DNA of 64,000 nt, from positions 9,707,970 through 9,771,969 of the forward strand of contig CM021323.1 of the NCBI GenBank assembly GCA_010645155.1, in the 5' to 3' direction. The DNA is from Tigriopus japonicus. Taxonomy: Eukaryota; Arthropoda; Copepoda; Harpacticoida; Harpacticidae. How positions within the stretch are numbered: position 1 is the stretch's first letter; each line of letters starts with the position of its first letter. The notes beneath the pieces were generated by a model. The model made no database searches, had not been told where the DNA came from, and saw only the letters and a list, made by a program, of their open reading frames with translations. Positions 58,621-64,000 of the stretch are shown here, piece by piece. A program made the translations under genes and the position numbers.

Positions 58621-61600
58621 CTGAAACAGAAATTAAACCCTTTATTGACACGGCCAAAGTCTAAAGAGACCCTTTTACTTCATGCATTCAACTAGGTCAA
58701 ATCGGACATTTCCTGCCCCCCACGCACACAACAAGGAAGAATCTCATGCATGACGAGCGCGAAGACGTTCGTATTCAGAGAAAGAAGAGTGAGTGTGAAC
58801 TTTGATACAAGCAATCCTTTCATCCTCCCCCATTTCGTTTTTTTTCTTCTTCTTCCTCTTCTTTTTTATTCCAGAGTCCCAGTTGTTTCGTCTTGAGAAG
58901 CGTTATTGGAACGGGGTCTTCTCATTTCAATTTCCCTTTGGGGACCCTTCATTCCTCTTAAAGAGGGAGAAAAGAGAGGCAAAGAGTTCGAACTCCAAGT
59001 TTGGAGGTCTTTGAAATTGTCTGAAACAGACCCTCCACAACCCTGTTATAGGGATACAGACTAGTTTAGTACTACAGGGGAATGCATGTATGCATGCTTG
59101 CTTGCTTGCGAGCAATGCTGGTAGTGGAAGTTCACGGTGCGTGAGTGGCACGGGGGCAAATGTTGCCTAATAGATGGTGTCCCCATTTCAATTCTCGTAA
59201 ATCACGTTCGAAACCCGAGTGAGTGGGTCTTCAATCCAAGTCTAAATCTGAGTGTTCGTTCGTTCGCTCGAGGAGGACCTCTTTTGGCCCATTGTTTGAC
59301 ATTCCAAATTCCAAGCCAACCAGTTCATCTATCTACTGTTTCTCCAACTTCAGGTGGGCCAAAAACGTTGGAATACAAACAGATCAACAGGGTTCAAATA
59401 CCTCGCTCTTCCCATGTTCCAATAGAAATCAGACATGTATGCAAGGGGATCGTGGTGTTTATCGTTCAAGGGTCAGGAATCAGGATAATCAAACAAGGGT
59501 GCTTTCAACCCTCTCTGGCATGGATCTGGAATATGTACGTACGTACGATTGGAAGTAGTTTGTTCCTCTCCTCCCCTTCTTTTACCCCAATTCACTTTGG
59601 GTTGTTTCTCGGGCGAAATCGCTGCCATTGACGTTTGCATACGAGTGTCCCATTACCCGATCAAAGTGAAAAATTAAGCCCATTTCACTTCCAAGACTTG
59701 TACCACCAGGAAAGAGAGGCAAGAAAAATCCAAGGGGTACTTTATCCTAACCTTTCTTGGGCGAGAGAAAGAAAGAGGGGAGTCGAATTTGTGTCAATGC
59801 TTACTCAGTAGCCAGTTACAGGAGCTCACCGTGTTCTCCATTGTTGTACAAAGGTAGTAACGGTAAAAAAACATCAATCTCCGCAAAAAGCAGTTATTCC
59901 CAGGAAAAAATTAATTGGAACCGTCAAGCCAACATGAGAAATGGATGGACGACAAGCAGCACATCATAGATTTCCAAACGGAGGCAAGAAGTTGTCGGAG
60001 AAAAATGACAGCATTAGTAAAAGCTCCACATCCGACTTCGGAGTCCGTGATGAACTTGGACGACTGATGGGACCTCGCAGTCGATAGAAAGATAAGGGAT
60101 CTCTCCCCCTCTCTCTCTCTCTCTCTCTTCGTTGTTGTCTCCCATAATCAATGAGTCTCTTCGGACTGCATACAAAGACTTACACACTGACAGTAAGGAT
60201 AGATAAGGTTTGGAGGAGGGAGAATGGGGAGAACAACCAAGGCATGATGAGAGGTGATCCCCTTGAAAAAGTCAACCGCCCGTCCCTGCTTCGGTCTATT
60301 TAGTGACCTGAAACGTTGTTACCTATCGATTCGACGAAAAGACAAGGGGGATGCGTTTGAATCGTACAATTACCTTGTGCTCGTCGATTGAAAAGAATGG
60401 GAAGGATAGATTCCCAAGGGGATTCTGGAGATACTTGATGGAAAAACTTATGAAATCTTAAGGTTTGGATACATTTTTTTTCTCAAAGAAATTGCAGGTG
60501 TAGTGGGTTTTGACCCCTACTCTATCTTTTTTTCAAAAGAGAGCCTTCAAAGTTTCTCCCCTTTCGACAAACACAAAGTGGCCACTGATGAATTTATCAC
60601 TTGGATGTTGACACACTTGATGGTGAGATGGCACTCATGGATTTGGAGAGGAGATCTTTGATTGAGATGAATAGCCATTTCAGATCAAGAGTAAAAGAGG
60701 AGCTTGGCAACTCGTCGAGTAAGATTACGATCACATTTGACATTAGAACTGTGCTTTTTTACAGGTCTTTGTTCAGTTCCAAAGCGGATTTGTATTTCGT
60801 GCCAGTCAGATTTCCCCATGAGAAAATGTACGAATATCGTGCATTATCAATTTCCCATCACCATCACAATTTATTACCTTTCCACGCACATTGAGATGGG
60901 CATGAATAAAAAAAAGGTACTAACCTCTCCACCCATCCCAATAAACTCAATGAGGCTCCACGCTAAAAATGCCAGATCGTTGTCATCGCCTCGAAACTCG
61001 GGGAAAAACTCGACATAATCCGTGACGACGGTCGTCGGCGAAGCGAAAAAAAGAACTATACTTGAATCTATAAATGTTTTCACAAGGACCATCCATGGTT
61101 TGAAATAATGGGGTCATCCCGAAATCAGATAAGTCTCTCTCTCCCGCCACAAAAAGATCACAAAAGCACGAAACAAAAAAGTGAACAAGGGACTGTGTTC
61201 GTACTAGACGTAGTAGTGGGAAAAAGACCAATGAGTGATCTCGACTGTTTACAGGTATTATTGAATGGGGTCAATGCCATCCATATGGACTCAGAAAGAG
61301 CAAAAACAGATATGAACAGAAGTGGGCAATTTCAAACTTGCGGTCATGCAAGCATGATTGGTCGTTGAAGCCACACACTCTCTTCGTCCGAGCCCATTGA
61401 TTGCAGGAGATTATGATTACACTTGAAATGTACTTAATTACCTCCTGACATAACCATTACCATCCTTCTGATAATCATCAGTATTGTACAGTAGCGAGTG
61501 GCCTCAAAATTATTATCAGTCACGAGACTGGCCCAAAAGAGCTTTTGACATGACAAAAACCCACAGCCAAGGTCGGCGATGTGAACATTGCATTTCACCA

Positions 61601-64000
61601 CTGGAAACACGAACGTAAAAATTCGAATGGCATTTTTAGAGCCTCAATAATATACCAAAATGTCAAACAGGTCTAGAGACTAATTTTGGAAACGATGCCT
61701 ATAAAAGCTTCTTCATGCTTGAGACTGACTGAGAAGGATGATTTAAAGGAAATACAAAGAGGTTGTTTTACACTCTCCAGGAGTTTCCTTTTCTTGTTTA
61801 CAACTGATGCCAGCTCTTGACCCTAAATTCCGACTTACGAGCCTATTTTGAAAGTCCTGTGTGAACAATAGCGTGCATGTACGTTTCAGAAGTGGAGAGG
61901 ATCTTCAGATCTCCATGAATACATTGACCTGCTCTGGATGGATGAGTTGGTACATGTTTCAAGAGAGGTGAGGTCGTCGGTGTCAAAGATTACTCTTCGA
62001 GAGATGGTGGTGCTCTCGTAGGCCAATGGTTTTTCCGTGAGCTGCGCAATTGGTTCCAGTCGTCAAGAAGTGGATTTAAAATGGGCTTTTATGACATGGC
62101 ATTAAGCGATGGGTGTGAGGAAGGATAGATGCAGAATCGTACACAAACAGTATATAATAGTTTTTCAAGGGTGTAGTGTGCTTGTATTTCCATTAACATT
62201 TTTCGAGGGGAGTTGGACAAATATTCAGATTCATCCATCTTTTTGTGGCTTGAAACTTGAAAGTGGAGAGCGACTTGGACCCAAAGTTTGGAATTCTCAT
62301 CAGGGGCGCTCGATAAACACGAGTCATGATGCTTTTCGAGCTTCAAGGACCGCAGGCGACCCTGAACCATGAACAGTTAAGGGTGTCAGTGAAGAAAAAA
62401 GGATCATTAAGTGATGTTTGAATTAATAGAGTGTCAAATGATGGGGCAAAATTTCCGGGGAGGACTAGCTTGTCGCTACAAAACAAGCGAACAAACTAGC
62501 TCCGGTTCACTGAGCTCGAATAAGAAAACAAATGAGTTGATGAATAAATTTTCTGCCCGAAAATGGGGCCTCAAGCCTCCAATGGATTTCTTCTCCATTT
62601 CGAAACCAAACCATTGCATTCCGAGGCAATGATTTAATTTTCACTCCCTCTAACTGGATAGGGCGGGATTATTAATCAAAGCCAACTTTCTTCCACGTCG
62701 CCTTCATATTGAAATTCATCTTTTTCAGAGTGAAATATCCCCATAGAAAGGATTTTTCCAATCTGAACTCGTCAATATCACAAGTCAAGAGGAGAATAAG
62801 GAAGCAGTTCAACAGCCGAGGGCAAAGATTTGAATGAAAGATAGGCCCTGAAGTTCAATTCTCAATACTTTATGGACAGAGAGTACTTTCTGATCTTTTC
62901 TTTTCACTGGAAGCTCAAAGAGCGAGCAATCTTTGAAAATTAAACGAAAAACTAGGGTCTTTGCCAATTCGAATCAAGATATACGGCAAAGCTTCCATTG
63001 GGAGACCATGAGATCTTTCAACCCAAGAGATAGACCATTTACGAGATAAGAGACGAGCTGAATCAGAATCGCGAACTGCCATGAATCCGGGCTTTGTGGT
63101 GACGGAATCTCCCCACAGTGTACATTTTACCCTCCATAAGCTTCTTCTTTTTTCTCAGTGTGAGGACACAATTGAGCTCGAGGGCTCAAAAGATGTCATT
63201 ACGTATTCATGACAATTCCACGGTCCAAATTCCTTAAGCCTAATATTCCAGTGTGGCTATTGTTAAAGGACGCCGCCGCTCTTTGGCAGATTTGTTCCAA
63301 TCTCGGATCATCTCATATTTCTGCCTCCCCATCAAAAGATTTGGAACACCTCTGTAAGTGACGGTTTCGATCGATCAAATGGAGTTTTGACGTTGCTTTG
63401 TAAATACTACCATGCTCTTTTCGCCAAACTTCCTCTCCCTGTTTGAAGTCGAATTCACGGCGATTTGCCAATCAAGGTTGAGCTGGTGTGAAAATCTTGG
63501 ATTGAATCTCGAGGCTCTATTGTTGTCAAAAGATATTTGATAATCCTAAGCCACAATTCAGATCCATTCAAAGCTCGAAGAAAGAGTTGTTGACAATCCA
63601 GCTCAAGTTAGACTTTCCCCAAACAAAATCAGCCATACCACATCCTTTGTGGAATTCGGAGAATGTTTTGGACTGATGGAAGGTAAAATTGCGGTATCGC
63701 CAACTAATTACACTAATAGGATTGTGAAGTGTCCCCGGTGTAAGTAAAATGGAAAGAAAGAGAGGAAGAGATACGCTATCTGATCCCATTTCAAGCTTAA
63801 AGACAAGAATCTGGTCATTGATGGCGCAGATAGGTGAGTAATTCATCACCTGGAGTGAGAAAATTGCTTTCAGAGAGGTGAAAAAGTGATGGATATTGAT
63901 TTCTCCCAAAATCACAAAACAAGGAATAGCATCAGGGCAACAGGGTTCGATTTGGTTTTGTCAATTTTCCATCTGACAGAGCTGCCAAAAAGTTTCAGTC
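58621..64000. other. Upstream intron or 5' region of the adhesion gene
   Basis: No exon, gene or complete mobile element could be supported. A (CT)n tract lies at 60110-60129. A GCTT/TGCT-rich patch lies near 59092-59108. The missing signal-peptide exon would have to end in phase 1 before a GT on the minus strand. The candidates I inspected (near 63750 and 60985-61092) do not meet this well. Confidence 0.4.
60110..60129. repeat. (CT)n microsatellite
   Basis: About ten CT dinucleotides in a row. Confidence 0.9.

Noticed and set aside
59137..59631. 164-codon plus-strand open frame
   Set aside because: No recognisable domain, overlapping frames are equally long, and composition is like surrounding non-coding DNA.
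60985..61092. Possible signal-peptide exon of the adhesion gene (minus strand)
   Set aside because: It opens with a weakly hydrophobic stretch, but the only phase-1 GT is a poor donor and no leader-like charge pattern is present.

Overview
This window looks like nuclear DNA of an arthropod, plausibly a copepod crustacean (low to moderate confidence). It has AT-rich non-coding DNA with many transposon remains, genes with multi-kilobase GT-AG introns or no introns, a CYP2-clan cytochrome P450, a variant ionotropic receptor, and an immunoglobulin/fibronectin gene of the klingon/wrapper type known from insects. No bacterial operon, CRISPR array, rRNA or convincing tRNA is visible.

Left third (1-18,900): a transposon graveyard around one gene. 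In order it holds a 13-bp tandem repeat, a long imperfect fold-back element (about 372-756), a complete but dead mariner-like element with TA target duplications (1684-2977), a BEL/Pao integrase scrap, a 5'-truncated non-LTR retrotransposon, an 870-bp hAT-like non-autonomous element (6049-6918), the P450 gene (7870-9327), a second reverse transcriptase fragment cut by a 931-base assembly gap (12207-13137), a second decayed copy of the first retrotransposon family, a 31-bp tandem repeat and a 748-bp hAT-like element with a perfect 8-bp target duplication (18126-18873).

Middle (18,900-38,400): mostly featureless DNA with one intronless gene, a variant ionotropic receptor of the iGluR superfamily (26670-28475).

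Right third (38,468-64,000): a minus-strand gene for a neuronal or glial surface protein with three Ig domains and one FN3 domain (klingon/wrapper-like). Five exons are well supported. All are multiples of three and bounded by phase-1 introns. A sixth, candidate terminal exon at 38468-38565 would end the protein with a possible GPI-anchor signal. The signal-peptide exon was not found and may lie beyond 64,000. Its 11-kb intron carries an apparently intact, antisense Tc1 transposon (47580-49221) with an uninterrupted 340-residue DD34E transposase and IR/DR-type ends.

The three host genes (xenobiotic or hormone oxidation, chemosensation, cell adhesion) have no evident joint function. I found no convincing undescribed multi-gene system. 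The most useful observations concern the state and architecture of the mobile elements and the modular structure of the adhesion gene.
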